From NCBI RefSeq assembly GCF_026781265.1, contig NZ_JAKUVC010000002.1, positions 248,001-312,000 of the forward strand: DNA of 64,000 bases, in the 5' to 3' direction. Position numbers and translations under genes: made by a program. Of this stretch, positions 31,220-41,227 are shown in pieces. This stretch comes from Streptococcus sanguinis. Lineage in GTDB: Bacteria > Bacillota > Bacilli > Lactobacillales > Streptococcaceae. A model generated the notes under the pieces. The model had not been told where the DNA came from. It saw only the letters and a program-made list of their open reading frames with translations, and ran no database searches. Numbering within the stretch: position 1 is the first letter of the stretch; each line of letters starts with the position of its first letter.

Positions 31220-32563
31220 TTAAGTTATGATATTTTTAGCCAAACGATTAAGCCGCCACTGAAAAAGAATGCCGCTCATCACCAAGCTGGCAATGAGGCC
31301 GATCCAATATCCATAAGGGCCTAAACTAGTATAGTAATCTAAGAAGAGTCCCAGGGGAAGCGAAACTCCCCAATAAGCAATCAGACCCAAGTAAAACGGC
31401 ACCTGAGTATCCTTATAGCCCCGAAGAATGCCCTGCAAAGGAGCCGCAAAAGTATCTGCCAACTGGAAAAAGAGGCTGTAGGTCAGAAAAACAGATGTCA
31501 TACGTATAAACTCGGTATCCGAACCATAGAGTGCAGCCACTCGGTCTCGTAAGATATAGAGAAAGAGAAAGGTAAATCCAGCAATTCCCAAAGCCGTCAG
31601 CCGCCCAAGTTTACAGAATTTCTTAACATCGTCAGGACGATTGGCTCCAATTTCATAAGAAACAATGATGGACATTGAGGTTGAAATGCTCATAGGAAAG
31701 GCATACATTAAGTTTGAAAAATTCATGGCCGCCTGATGGCTGGCAATAATTAGTGACGAAAACTTAGCCATGACCAAGCCAACAACCGAGAAAATCACAA
31801 CTTCAGCAAAAAACGTTCCTCCGATAGGCAGTCCAAGTCGAATGCCTTCTATTAATGCCTTTTTCTCTAACGGTCGAATCTTCCACAGCTCATAGACTCG
31901 GACTTTTGGATGTTTGACTGCTACTAACAAGGATATGAGGAGCAAAACCCAATAAGCCAAAGAAGTCCCAAGTCCAGCTCCAGCTCCGCCCATTTCTGGA
32001 AAACCAAATGCTCCGTAGATTAGGGCATAATTAAAAGAGCCGTTCAAGGGCAAGAGTAAGAGCATGAGATACATGGAAAGCTTGGTCAAGCCTAGAACAT
32101 CAAACAGAGAACGAATGGTGCTAAAAAGCAAAAGAGGGATAATACCGAGCGCCAGATACCAAAGATAGTTCTTAGCCACTTCTTCTACCAAGGGCTCTAG
32201 GCCAAGGTGGGCCAAAACTAGAGGAGCACCCACAAATACCAAGGCAAATAAAATTAGCGATAGCCCTAAAGAAAGATAAATAAATTGATAAAAATCAGAA
32301 GCAATCTTTTCTTTTTTCCCCTGTCCTAAATGATGCCCAATTATAGGAACCAAGGCAGACACGATTCCTATCAGCAGGTCGAAAAATGGAATCCAAAGAC
32401 TAGTTGCCATGGAAACACCAGCCAGATGCAAGGTGTCATACTGGCCAGTCATGGTCGTATCGACAAATGAAGCTGAAAAATTGGCCAGTTGGTAGATCAA
32501 AATTGGCAAAAAAATAGAAATAAAGAGCCGCATTCGCTGCTGTAAATTATGAGTTTGGTGCAT
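31220..32563 (-). CDS. MATE family efflux transporter (NorM-like)
   Basis: A 447-residue polytopic membrane protein with twelve predicted helices. The N-terminal block LPILIYQLANFSASFVDTTMTGQY and PLQGILRGYKDTQVPF (second half) are typical of NorM-type MATE exporters. It is not closely similar to the MATE protein at 19487-20836. It has its own terminator and is separated from xpt by 120 bp. Confidence 0.88.
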   Translation of the reverse strand: MHQTHNLQQRMRLFISIFLPILIYQLANFSASFVDTTMTGQYDTLHLAGVSMATSLWIPFFDLLIGIVSALVPIIGHHLGQGKKEKIASDFYQFIYLSLGLSLILFALVFVGAPLVLAHLGLEPLVEEVAKNYLWYLALGIIPLLLFSTIRSLFDVLGLTKLSMYLMLLLLPLNGSFNYALIYGAFGFPEMGGAGAGLGTSLAYWVLLLISLLVAVKHPKVRVYELWKIRPLEKKALIEGIRLGLPIGGTFFAEVVIFSVVGLVMAKFSSLIIASHQAAMNFSNLMYAFPMSISTSMSIIVSYEIGANRPDDVKKFCKLGRLTALGIAGFTFLFLYILRDRVAALYGSDTEFIRMTSVFLTYSLFFQLADTFAAPLQGILRGYKDTQVPFYLGLIAYWGVSLPLGLFLDYYTSLGPYGYWIGLIASLVMSGILFQWRLNRLAKNIIT

Positions 32564-32683
32564 AGAAATCCCTCAAAAATTTTTTCTACCCAAGTAAAAT
32601 CAATGAGCTTAGATATTTAAAATATCAACTATCTTTACTATACTATACTATAAGCCAGACAGATAGTCAAAAAGAAAAGGAAA

Positions 32684-33265
32684 TCATATATCTGCCTCAG
32701 TAAAGACAACCTGCCCCTTCTCAAATCCTGCTATTCGCGCTAAAGAAAGCACTCGATAGCCAGCTGTTTCCAAGACTTGACGTCCATTCTGGAAAGATTT
32801 TTCGATGACAATTCCGACAGCTTCCACTTGCGCTCCTGCTTGCTCAATAATGGTAATCAAGCCCTTGGCTGCCTGACCGTTAGCTAAAAAATCATCAATA
32901 ATCAGCACTTTATCGTCAGAGGTGAGAAATTTCCCTGCAATTGAGACAGTCGAAGTCACTTGCTTGGTGAAAGAATATACTTCAGCAGTCAAAATCCCCT
33001 CTGTCATGGTGATGTTTTTGGCTTTCTTGGCGAATATCATTGGGACATTCAGAGCTTCAGACACGTAGACAGCCGGAGCAATACCAGAAGCCTCAATGGT
33101 CACTACCTTGGTAACTCCTGCGTCCTTTACCGCCTCCGCAAAGATCTGGCCAACCTCTTTCATCAGAGAAAAATCAACCTGATGGGTCAGAAAAGAGTCA
33201 ACTTTCAAGATATTTTCACCTAACACTTGTCCATCTCTGAGAATCCGTTCTTCTAATTTTTTCAC
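32684..33265 (-). CDS. xpt: Xanthine phosphoribosyltransferase
   Basis: Xpt converts xanthine and PRPP to XMP, the substrate of GuaA. The 193-residue protein has the PRPP-binding motif [13 protein letters not shown] and an N-terminus [22 protein letters not shown] typical of Xpt. No pbuX permease gene follows, and I find no guanine riboswitch in the short upstream gap, unlike many Firmicutes xpt genes. A terminator of the Tat operon precedes it. Confidence 0.95.
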   Translation of the reverse strand: MKKLEERILRDGQVLGENILKVDSFLTHQVDFSLMKEVGQIFAEAVKDAGVTKVVTIEASGIAPAVYVSEALNVPMIFAKKAKNITMTEGILTAEVYSFTKQVTSTVSIAGKFLTSDDKVLIIDDFLANGQAAKGLITIIEQAGAQVEAVGIVIEKSFQNGRQVLETAGYRVLSLARIAGFEKGQVVFTEADI

Positions 33266-33302
33266 TTTTACTCCTTAATACAAGCATACTTGATGTTAGC
33301 AG

Positions 33303-33326
33303 AAAAACACGGCTATCCGTGCTTTT
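33303..33326 (-). terminator. Terminator of the efe-tat operon
   Basis: On the minus strand a 10-bp stem (core GCACGG/CCGTGT, loop ATAG) is followed by TTTTTCT, four bases after the tatA stop. Confidence 0.85.
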
Positions 33327-33329
33327 CGT

Positions 33330-33518
33330 TTACTCTTTTTGATTTTTATTCTCGGTCTTTTCTTCTTCTCCAGCATGATTGACTGCTTTTTTGAATTCTG
33401 AAAACATTTTACCGATAGATTGTCCTAGTTCGGGCAGGCGTTTTGGTCCAAAAATAAGCAGAGCTCCCAGAACAATAATGATTACCCCAGGTACTCCGAT
33501 GTCTTTTAAAAGTCCCAT
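33330..33518 (-). CDS. tatA: Twin-arginine translocase subunit TatA
   Basis: A 62-residue TatA: one N-terminal membrane helix (VIIIVLGALLIF), the FGPKRLPELGQSIGK amphipathic helix and a charged tail. It forms the transport pore of a minimal TatA-TatC system. The start overlaps the tatC stop by one base (TAATG). Confidence 0.95.
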   Translation of the reverse strand: MGLLKDIGVPGVIIIVLGALLIFGPKRLPELGQSIGKMFSEFKKAVNHAGEEEKTENKNQKE

Positions 33519-34234
33519 TAATTTCTTCTCCTTGATTTTCTTTGATAAATGATGCGACTGAGTAAGATGCTGACTTCATAGAGCAAAATCAAAGGCACTG
33601 TCATAGACAAGTCGCTGATAAAGTCAGCCGGTGTCAGGACAACTGCTAAAACCAGCAAAATGAAGTAAGCATATCGTCTATATTTTACCAAAAATTTCGG
33701 ATTGAGCAAACCGATAGAAGTCAGAAAGGATACAAGAACTGGCAGCTCAAAGAGGCAAGCAATTGGAATAGTGGTATGAAAGACGAAACTAAGATAATTC
33801 TGTGCTGTCAGTCGAGTCTCAAAGAGGCCCTCACCCAGCAACAGCAAGACCTGCAAAATAGCTGGAGTCACAAAGTAAAAGCCGAAAGCCAGCCCCAAAA
33901 CAAAACAGAGAAAGGTAGCCGGGATATAAGCGGAAACGGCTCGTGCTTCATTGGCTCGCAAAGCCGGTCGTACAAACTCCCACACCTGATAAACCAAAAA
34001 TGGCAAGGTCAGGGAAAAAGCGACCAGACTAGCCAGACTGATATAAATCCAAAGAATATCATCCGGCCCCAGCACCAGCAGCTTCTGCTCAAAATTACTG
34101 GTTAGCCATCGGTAAATATCGGCTGAAAAGAGCAAGCTAACCAGAAAAACCAGGAAGAAGCAAGCCAGTACCGCTAGAAAACGCCGTCTGAACTCTGTCA
34201 AATGCTCAATAATAGTCTGTTCTTTTTTATCCAT
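33518..34234 (-). CDS. tatC: Twin-arginine translocase subunit TatC
   Basis: A 238-residue TatC with six membrane segments and the N-terminal signature HLTEFRRRFL. It recognises twin-arginine signal peptides. It overlaps efeU by eight bases, so it is coupled to the iron-uptake genes. The only twin-arginine substrate in the window is EfeB. Confidence 0.95.
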   Translation of the reverse strand: MDKKEQTIIEHLTEFRRRFLAVLACFFLVFLVSLLFSADIYRWLTSNFEQKLLVLGPDDILWIYISLASLVAFSLTLPFLVYQVWEFVRPALRANEARAVSAYIPATFLCFVLGLAFGFYFVTPAILQVLLLLGEGLFETRLTAQNYLSFVFHTTIPIACLFELPVLVSFLTSIGLLNPKFLVKYRRYAYFILLVLAVVLTPADFISDLSMTVPLILLYEVSILLSRIIYQRKSRRRN

Positions 34235-35927
34235 GCTGCTGCTCGCTTTTCAGATTTTTAAAGCTTACATAGACCACCAGCAGGATAAAGAGCACCTGAC
34301 TGACGACCACTTCCAGGCTTGGATAAAGCCCCATCCATTCTACTGTCACAAAGCCATTGATTAAGTGAGTCGGTAGGATATTGGTCAGCTGAAGAGCATG
34401 GATGCTGACACCCAGCATTTTAAAGGCCAGAGCATAGATTAACCAGGTCAGCCAGAAGAAAATACTGTGTGGCTTGAGCAGACCAGAAGCCTTGCTCATG
34501 ATAAAGGCCAGCAAGACCAAGACCAGAAGAGCCAAGCCGATTCCCAAAAGGAAATCAGTCATAGTGATACGCGGCAGAATTCCTGCATAAAAGAGGATGG
34601 TCTCAGCCCCTTCGCGGAAAACTGCCAGAAAGCTAAGAGCAAACATGGAAAGAAAACTGCCTGTGGCTGTTACTGCCTTCATTTGGCTTTCCATAAAGTC
34701 ATTCCATTTCTCGATAGATGCCTTGCTATGCAGCCAGATACCAACCAATATCACCATGGCGACAGCGAAAATACCCACTGCACCTTCGATAATCTCACGA
34801 TTGGATCCAGAAGCAACTGACGGGAAAAGAAACTGCAACAAAGCCGCAATCACAGCACTGGCTAGAAGCCCACTCGCTGCTCCTGCATAAACCCATTTGA
34901 GTCCTTTTTTCATCTTGGAGGCTTTCAGAGTCGTTATCAAAGCCATGACAATCAAGAGCGCTTCTACACCCTCACGTAGCAAAATCAGCATAGCATCAAA
35001 AAAATGATAAGAAGCTGTTGTGTCAATCTGTGACAGCTCACTAATCAAAGATTCTAGCTGCTTTTGATACTTCTCTTCGCTCCCCTTAACCATAATAACA
35101 GGTGTCTGACTCTCAACCTTGGTATAAAGCGAAGGATTATTGACACTGACATCTCCTTCAATCGTTGGCCAAATGGTGATGAACTCTTTCATCTTAGCAG
35201 CAGCCTTTTTATCATCTCCACTTTGGAAGAGACTCAAAGCCTCCTCTAGGAGCTTAATTCCATCTTTCAGCGTCAGATTGCCAGCAGCTTCTTGGACTTT
35301 CTCGCCTTTGACAAAATTATCAATGGCGGTTTTCAAATCATCAAAAGAAGACTGAATCATGTCAAAGTTAGTAGGCTCTGTCTCAATGGCGCTGCGCAGG
35401 AATGAAATAGCTGTTTCTACCTTGCCGTAATGGGCTGTGCTGTTGTCTCGCACCACGCTTTCGTTGGTAGTCCAGGTGCTATTCATCTTTTTGTAAGCTT
35501 CTCTTGTCGCTTCTAAATCCTTAGCATTGATAGCTTTTTGTAGATTTTCAAATTTTGGCTCTAGCTTACTGAGAAGCTTCTTTTTCTCAGCCTCTAAGTC
35601 GACTGGATTCTGCTCTTTCTCAAATTTCAAGAGGGCAGAAGAAATCTGTGTCAGCTTCTCCTCAGTTATCTGACCCGATAAGTCTAGCGCCTTACTTACA
35701 TCTTGTCCTGCTGCAGAGTCGTGATTAGCCGCCTTTTCAAAGTCAGTCTTGATTTCTCTGACTAACTGCTTGGCTTTTTCCTGGTCCTTCTGCTTGACCG
35801 CAGTGCTGGCATCAGTGATTTTGACGAATAAACTGCTGTAGCTCTCGTCTGCTAAAACCGGCTTAGCCAAAAAGATCAGCAAGAGCCCTAATATCAAGAG
35901 ACTTTTATTCAAATAATTTTTGACCAA
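34227..35927 (-). CDS. efeU: FTR1-family iron permease EfeU
   Basis: A 566-residue protein. A signal peptide (LLILGLLLIFLAKPVLA) is followed by an extracytoplasmic helical region (about 30-310) and an FTR1 permease domain of about seven helices. The two iron-binding REXXE motifs are REGVE and REGAE. It imports iron, with EfeO and EfeB outside the membrane. The start is TTG at 35927, six bases after an AAGGAG and 23 bases inside efeB. Confidence 0.92.
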   Translation of the reverse strand: MVKNYLNKSLLILGLLLIFLAKPVLADESYSSLFVKITDASTAVKQKDQEKAKQLVREIKTDFEKAANHDSAAGQDVSKALDLSGQITEEKLTQISSALLKFEKEQNPVDLEAEKKKLLSKLEPKFENLQKAINAKDLEATREAYKKMNSTWTTNESVVRDNSTAHYGKVETAISFLRSAIETEPTNFDMIQSSFDDLKTAIDNFVKGEKVQEAAGNLTLKDGIKLLEEALSLFQSGDDKKAAAKMKEFITIWPTIEGDVSVNNPSLYTKVESQTPVIMVKGSEEKYQKQLESLISELSQIDTTASYHFFDAMLILLREGVEALLIVMALITTLKASKMKKGLKWVYAGAASGLLASAVIAALLQFLFPSVASGSNREIIEGAVGIFAVAMVILVGIWLHSKASIEKWNDFMESQMKAVTATGSFLSMFALSFLAVFREGAETILFYAGILPRITMTDFLLGIGLALLVLVLLAFIMSKASGLLKPHSIFFWLTWLIYALAFKMLGVSIHALQLTNILPTHLINGFVTVEWMGLYPSLEVVVSQVLFILLVVYVSFKNLKSEQQHG

Positions 35928-37113
35928 GGTACTCTCCTTTTTTCACTCCACCAAAACAAGCAAACAAGCCACTGCCGACATGCGTGACGTACTCATTCAT
36001 CTTATCTTGAGCGCCTAGATTGGTCTGAACTTTGACAAAGCTGTCTGGATCTTTCTGGAAGGAAAGAAAGAGCAAGCCTGTGTCAAACTGACCAGTAGTT
36101 TCATCAATCCCGTCCGAGTAAGAATAAGACCGGCGGTATATGGGCTTATCAACCTCCTTGGCCAGACGGACATGTGAATCCTCTGGCAGCAAGTCCAAGT
36201 CAACCTCGTCAAACTCGTCTTTCTTGCCAAAAGGCGCTCCGCTTTCTTTATAGCGACCAAAAGTGTTTTCCTGCTCCTGCAGATTGGTCCGGTCCCAGGT
36301 CTCAAGGAACATCTGGATTCGGCGGACAGCCATGTAAGAGCCGCCCCGCATCCAGTCCTTGCTATCGCACCAAATGACCTTATCGAAGTCTTTTTCCTTG
36401 GTTACATTGGCTGTGCCGTCCTTAAATCCAAAGAGATTACGAGGTGTTGACATCCGGTCTCCGATAGCAGCAAAGCCTGACTGACTCCACTTCATGGTGA
36501 TGGCATTTCTGCCCTTGCGGATTAGATTTCGGACCGCATGGAAGGCTACCTGCTCATCATCTGCACAGGCTTGAATGACAATATCGCCACCTGTATATTT
36601 TTCTTTAAGCTGCTCCTTTGGAAAAGGCGGCAAATCCCGAAAAGCTTTCGGTCGTTTGTCTGACAAGCCCATTTTTTTCAGAAAAGAGGCTGAGACACCG
36701 AAGGTCAAGGTCAGTCGATAAGGGTTGAGACCGACAGTTTCTCCAGTATCCGTTGGCGGCAAAAGAGCATTGGAATTATCTTTTTTGACCAATTCTCCGT
36801 CTACCAGCTTCTCGCTATAGGCTGTCCAGTCCTTGAAGAGCTGGATAATGGTTTCCCTATCTGTCGTATGCAAATCCAACACAACAAAGTAGATATTCTT
36901 CTGCATCGGAGTTGTGATACCCGCCTGATGCTCCCCATAGAAGCTGATTTCTTCCTCACCGTCAGCGAATTTCTTATCTTCCTTCGCCTGATTAGCGAAA
37001 AAAGCAGATGCACCAGAGACACCCAGTGCAAGACCAGCGCCTCCAATCCCTGCTTTTTTAAGAAATTCACGACGATCCATCTTTTTATTAAACCATTTTT
37101 CGTCGTTTGTCAT
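35905..37113 (-). CDS. efeB: Deferrochelatase/Dyp-type peroxidase EfeB, Tat substrate
   Basis: A 402-residue Dyp-type heme peroxidase. The N-terminus has a twin-arginine signal (DRREFLKKAG, arginines 14 and 15, then a GAGLALGVSGASAFF hydrophobic core). The Dyp signature GFKDGTAN is present. EfeB is proposed to oxidise iron or release it from heme, using peroxide, at the surface. It follows efeO by four bases. Confidence 0.93.
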   Translation of the reverse strand: MTNDEKWFNKKMDRREFLKKAGIGGAGLALGVSGASAFFANQAKEDKKFADGEEEISFYGEHQAGITTPMQKNIYFVVLDLHTTDRETIIQLFKDWTAYSEKLVDGELVKKDNSNALLPPTDTGETVGLNPYRLTLTFGVSASFLKKMGLSDKRPKAFRDLPPFPKEQLKEKYTGGDIVIQACADDEQVAFHAVRNLIRKGRNAITMKWSQSGFAAIGDRMSTPRNLFGFKDGTANVTKEKDFDKVIWCDSKDWMRGGSYMAVRRIQMFLETWDRTNLQEQENTFGRYKESGAPFGKKDEFDEVDLDLLPEDSHVRLAKEVDKPIYRRSYSYSDGIDETTGQFDTGLLFLSFQKDPDSFVKVQTNLGAQDKMNEYVTHVGSGLFACFGGVKKGEYLGQKLFE

Positions 37114-37117
37114 AAGC

Positions 37118-37990
37118 TTACTCCCCGTCTAGAATGACTCCCATTTGTGAAAGAGGCTCACCCAGTTTGGTAACTGCTTCTGCCAGCTCCTTGGTATCTT
37201 CTTTTGTCAATTCTGTATAGAGCTTGTAGTTTTCCGAGTCGGTCATGTGCTTGTCTAAAAGAACGTTGACGTTTTTAAACTCAAGTTCCAAGGTCTTGAC
37301 AAGTTTCTTGTCCTTGTCTTGAATCAATGGCTTGAAGAGTTCGAAAATCTTTTCTGCCCCTTCAATATTGGCCCGAAAATCATAGAGATCTGTATGGGAG
37401 AACACCTCTTCCTCGCCTGTAATCTTGCTGGTCGCTACTTCATTGAGCAAGTCAACAGCGCCCGTCAACATCATATCAGGAGTCACTTCAACTGTTGCGA
37501 TTTTAGCTTTTAGCTCCTTTATATCGTTGACCAGCTGATCAGCATAGCTTTCCGTTCCCTTAGTCGTGTCTTGCTCCCACATGATTTTTTCGATGCGGTG
37601 GAAACCAGACCAGCCTTCTTCGGTCTTGTTTTCGTCCACATAGTCGACTAAACGGAAGTCAATTTTTACATCTGATTCACCAAAGCTCTCAGCAATCGGT
37701 TCCGAGCGCTCGTAGGCCATCCGGATAAGCGGATATTGCTTTTTAGCCTCATCAAGCTTGCCTTCTTTAAGGGTATCGCGAAATTTCTCTGTATCTGTCA
37801 GGAGCTGATCAATTTGTCCTTGGACAAACGTTTTGTAATCCGTTGTAGCCTTGTCCAATTCTTTCTGATTGACAGTCGTTTGACTGCTGGATGGTTGACT
37901 GCTTGAGCCAGTCTTGTTTGAAGAGTTGTTGGCTGCACAGCCAGTCAGTAAAATTGCCGTTGAAAATAGGACGATGCCAAGTTTTTTCAT
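37118..37990 (-). CDS. efeO: Iron-uptake lipoprotein EfeO/EfeM
   Basis: A 290-residue lipoprotein with lipobox LLTGC (Cys18), a Ser-rich linker, and a helical imelysin-like (M75) domain. The conserved metal-site motif is GFHRIEKIMW. It lacks the cupredoxin domain of Gram-negative EfeO, like EfeM. It is first in the efeO-efeB-efeU-tatC-tatA operon, and its promoter lies at 38036-38064. Confidence 0.9.
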   Translation of the reverse strand: MKKLGIVLFSTAILLTGCAANNSSNKTGSSSQPSSSQTTVNQKELDKATTDYKTFVQGQIDQLLTDTEKFRDTLKEGKLDEAKKQYPLIRMAYERSEPIAESFGESDVKIDFRLVDYVDENKTEEGWSGFHRIEKIMWEQDTTKGTESYADQLVNDIKELKAKIATVEVTPDMMLTGAVDLLNEVATSKITGEEEVFSHTDLYDFRANIEGAEKIFELFKPLIQDKDKKLVKTLELEFKNVNVLLDKHMTDSENYKLYTELTKEDTKELAEAVTKLGEPLSQMGVILDGE

Positions 37991-38014
37991 GGTGACTCCT
38001 TTGTTTTCTCTCTG

Positions 38015-38059
38015 ATATGAGATTATTTCCTGTAAATTATACCAGTTTTTTTCTCATAT
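38015..38059. repeat. Split inverted repeat flanking the efe promoter -10
   Basis: ATATGAGA (38015-38022) and TCTCATAT (38052-38059) are perfect 8-bp arms 29 bp apart, one on each side of the -10 box. This suits an operator pair. Confidence 0.4.
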
Positions 38060-38064
38060 TTCAA
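38036..38064 (-). promoter_or_regulatory. Promoter of the efeOBU-tatCA operon
   Basis: On the minus strand, TTGAAA (38059-38064) and TATAAT (38036-38041) have a 17-bp spacer and a TGG-extended -10. Confidence 0.8.
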
Positions 38065-38107
38065 GAAATTGTCTGACAATTTAATCAAAAACTATATATT
38101 TAGACCG

Positions 38108-39664
38108 CTAAAGCAGCTCTTCTTTGACTTTCCCAATCTCCGTCTTTTTCAGCACCAAGTAAATCGTATCCCCCAAATAGAGGCGCGTGCTGCCATTGAC
38201 CGTTTGAGTCTTGCCCTTGTGGACATTCATGGTAATCAAGACTCCATCAGGCAAGTTTAGCTCATGCACTTGACGACCAGCAATCTTTTCAGAAACAGGG
38301 ATTTCAATTAAAGTCGTATCTCCCTGGTCCTCGATACTGTCTGGCAACATTTTTTCCAACATGGCTTCATAGACGGGCGCTCCTTTTAGCAAATCCATGA
38401 TGATGTAAGCTGTCAGAGTGACCAGTCCCAGTGGCATGAGATTGCTAATGTCCCCGACCATCTCTGTGACCAGAATCATGGCTGTCAGTGGAGCCTTGGA
38501 AATGGCGCCAAAATAGCCACTCATGCCCAGAATAATGAAAATCGGAAATTGCTCCTGAGAAATCAAACCAAGCTGCAGACAGATCGCACCCATTGCTCCG
38601 CCAAGCAATGAACCCAGAGCTAGGATAGGCAGGAAAATACCACCTGGCAATCCACTGCCATAACTCATCATGCTCCAGACAAAACGCAGAGCAAAAAACA
38701 AGAGCAAGGTTCCCACAGTGTAATGACCAGCAGTCAAAGATAAAATCAATTGATTGCCCCCGCCCAGCAAGTGAGGGAGGAAATAACCAATCGGAAGAAT
38801 CAAGGCAAAGGCCAGAATGGGATAATAGGCTTCTGAAACCCTAAACATTCGCCCCAAAAACTGATAAACCAGCTGAATATTCAAAATGACTTTCTCATAA
38901 ATATAGCCTGACAAGCCCAGCAGCAAGCCCATGACTAGGTAAATCCAATACTGCTCCAGCCTCATGACCGGGATATTATCAGGCATGTCCAGTACTGGCG
39001 TCAGTCCAAACATGGAGAGCGAGACAAAGTTAGCAACTAGACTGGCCGCCAGCGTAGAAACCCAGAAAAAGCGTGAAAAATGACGGTAAACTTCTTCTAC
39101 TACGAATAGCAGACCTGCGATTGGTGCATTAAAAGCTGCTGCTAAGCCTGCTGCCGCACCGCTAGAAATGAGCGCTCTCTCCTCAGCAGCACTCAGATTC
39201 AGAAATTTAGAGACGCCTTTGCCACTCATGGCGCCCAGCTGAATACTTGGTCCTTCTCGCCCCAACATCAGACCGCTGGCAATGGCTAAAATCCCTAAAA
39301 CAAACTTCTTCCAGAGAACACTCCACCAAGAAAGCGACATCAGGCCTTTCAGCTCTGCTTCAACCTGCGGAATCCCTGACCCCTTGATATTTTTCTCCGA
39401 CTTTACCCAGCGAGCATTGAGCAAGACGATGAAAGCATAAAGAAATACTAAAGCCAGTAACCAAAGCATAGACTGCTGACTCCTTTGATAGATATCCTGC
39501 ACTAAATGAAAGATTTTTTCAATCAGAAAGCGAAAAACGCCCACTACCAGTCCAGCAAAAATCCCAACTAAGATACCACGCAAAACCTGGGAAATAATTG
39601 AATGAGTTGCGAAATTAAATTCTCTCTTGATGTCGTCCTCACGTGAGCTAGCTTCTTTTGCCAT
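38108..39664 (-). CDS. ClC-type chloride channel or H+/Cl- (or fluoride) antiporter
   Basis: A 518-residue ClC protein with about ten to twelve membrane helices followed by a cytoplasmic TrkA-C-like domain (about 430-518). The selectivity motifs GSGIPQ, GREGPSIQLG (gating Glu) and GGIFLPIL are visible. Substrate and coupling cannot be told. The ATG at 39664 is seven bases after GAGGAG, and a TTG at 39670 would be too close to it. Confidence 0.9.
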   Translation of the reverse strand: MAKEASSREDDIKREFNFATHSIISQVLRGILVGIFAGLVVGVFRFLIEKIFHLVQDIYQRSQQSMLWLLALVFLYAFIVLLNARWVKSEKNIKGSGIPQVEAELKGLMSLSWWSVLWKKFVLGILAIASGLMLGREGPSIQLGAMSGKGVSKFLNLSAAEERALISSGAAAGLAAAFNAPIAGLLFVVEEVYRHFSRFFWVSTLAASLVANFVSLSMFGLTPVLDMPDNIPVMRLEQYWIYLVMGLLLGLSGYIYEKVILNIQLVYQFLGRMFRVSEAYYPILAFALILPIGYFLPHLLGGGNQLILSLTAGHYTVGTLLLFFALRFVWSMMSYGSGLPGGIFLPILALGSLLGGAMGAICLQLGLISQEQFPIFIILGMSGYFGAISKAPLTAMILVTEMVGDISNLMPLGLVTLTAYIIMDLLKGAPVYEAMLEKMLPDSIEDQGDTTLIEIPVSEKIAGRQVHELNLPDGVLITMNVHKGKTQTVNGSTRLYLGDTIYLVLKKTEIGKVKEELL

Positions 39665-39779
39665 TCCCAATCTCCTCTAAATAGTTACTTTACCAATATT
39701 CTAGCACAAAGCAAGCCTGATAAACAGATGAAATATAAATTTCTTATTTCAGTTTTCTTTTTAAAGACTCTACACAAAA

Positions 39780-39803
39780 AAGCCCAGGAATTGTCCCAGA
39801 CTT
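39780..39803 (-). terminator. Terminator of nox
   Basis: On the minus strand AAGTCTGGG and CCTGGGCTT form a 9-bp stem with wobble pairs and a 6-nt loop, followed by T6. Confidence 0.75.
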
Positions 39804-39813
39804 ACTTATTTTC

Positions 39814-41190
39814 TTATTTAGCGCGCAAAGCTGCTTGAGTGATGTAGTTGTACGGTTTGTTGAAGTGTGGCAGGAAGAAAAGATCCAGCAAGGCCAATTT
39901 ATCAATTGTAACCTTTTCCTGAATGGCCAATGAGAACATGTGAATACCCATAGACATATCTTCTCTAGAAACCATCTGAGCTCCAAGAACTACACGCGTG
40001 TCCTTATCATAGACAATCTTGATTGTAACATCATGATGCTCAACCTTTTCAAGGAAGGTTGGTTTTTGAGTGTCTTTAAACTCAACCACAGCTGGGCTGT
40101 AACCAAAGCGTTTAGCTTTTTCTTCTGTCAGACCAGTTGAAACCATCTTCAGACCAAAGATTTCGATACCGTTAGAACCTTGAACACCGTTTGATTCCAA
40201 TTCATGACCGCAAGCATTATGAGCTGCTACGATACCAGAGCGCAGGGCGTTAGAAGCCAAGGCAATGTAGTTTGTATCGTTGATAGAGTTATCATAGACA
40301 GTCGCACAGTCACCGATTGCATAAACATCTTTGATGCTAGTTTCTTGCTTCTTATCTACCAAGAAAGCACCATTGCGGAATGTTTCTAGCTTGCCAGCAC
40401 CAAGACCAGTGTTTGGACGGAAGCCAACTGCCAAGACAACCATATCTACATCGTAGCTAGCCTTATCTGTTACAATGCGTTCTACTTTGCTTTCACCTTC
40501 AATAGCCTGAACAGTTTGACCGAAAGCTAATTGAATACCATTGTCTTCAAGGTTTTGACGCATCATATCAGACAAGTCGTGGTCATAGTAACCTGCCAAG
40601 CAAGTATCCACAACATCAATCAGAATCACTTCTTTACCAAGACGTTTGAAGGCTTCTGCCAACTCAACCCCAATGTAACCAGCACCTACTACTGCCACAC
40701 GTTCGATATGTTTGCTCTTGTCTTGCAATTTTTCAATAACATCTGCAGCATTTTGATACAATTTTACGAATTGCAGATTTTCTAAGGTTGACTTAAATTC
40801 GCGGCTATTAGGATCCAGCTCAGCACCTTTAATCGGAGGCAGAATTGGCTGAGAACCTGTAGCTAAAATCAATTTGTCATAAGACTCTACATGTTCTTTA
40901 CCGTCTACAATAGCTGTAACTTTTTTCGCATCATAATCAATTGACTCAACTGGTGAATTCATATAAACTTTTGCGCCTTTTGCTTCAAAAGTTTCTTTGT
41001 CTGCATAAAAAAGTCCATCTGGCTTGCTGATTTGCTGTCCAATCCAAAGGGCCATTCCGCATGCCAAAAATGAAATGTTTGAGTTTTGGTCAAAAATAAC
41101 TACTTCATTTTCTGCACCATAATTATCCAACATTGTATTAATACACGCTGTACCTGCGTGGTTTGCACCAACTACAACGATTTTACTCAT
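39814..41190 (-). CDS. nox: Water-forming NADH oxidase
   Basis: A 458-residue FAD enzyme that reduces O2 to water with NADH, regenerating NAD+ in aerobic streptococci. The FAD motif [11 protein letters not shown], the redox cysteine in [11 protein letters not shown] (near residue 44) and the NAD motif [15 protein letters not shown] are visible. It is monocistronic, with a promoter at 41228-41256 that carries a cre site in the spacer, and it is divergent from apbE. Confidence 0.95.
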   Translation of the reverse strand: MSKIVVVGANHAGTACINTMLDNYGAENEVVIFDQNSNISFLACGMALWIGQQISKPDGLFYADKETFEAKGAKVYMNSPVESIDYDAKKVTAIVDGKEHVESYDKLILATGSQPILPPIKGAELDPNSREFKSTLENLQFVKLYQNAADVIEKLQDKSKHIERVAVVGAGYIGVELAEAFKRLGKEVILIDVVDTCLAGYYDHDLSDMMRQNLEDNGIQLAFGQTVQAIEGESKVERIVTDKASYDVDMVVLAVGFRPNTGLGAGKLETFRNGAFLVDKKQETSIKDVYAIGDCATVYDNSINDTNYIALASNALRSGIVAAHNACGHELESNGVQGSNGIEIFGLKMVSTGLTEEKAKRFGYSPAVVEFKDTQKPTFLEKVEHHDVTIKIVYDKDTRVVLGAQMVSREDMSMGIHMFSLAIQEKVTIDKLALLDLFFLPHFNKPYNYITQAALRAK

Positions 41191-41227
41191 AAGAATAGTC
41201 CTACCTTAATTTATAATTTACTAAATA

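Noticed and set aside
33266-33330. Guanine riboswitch expected before xpt
   Set aside because: The gap is only about 65 bp and is taken up by a terminator; no aptamer-like core is present.
38000-38064. Classical Fur box upstream of efeO
   Set aside because: The sequence has only scattered GAT/ATT resemblance; the clear structure is the ATATGAGA/TCTCATAT pair instead.
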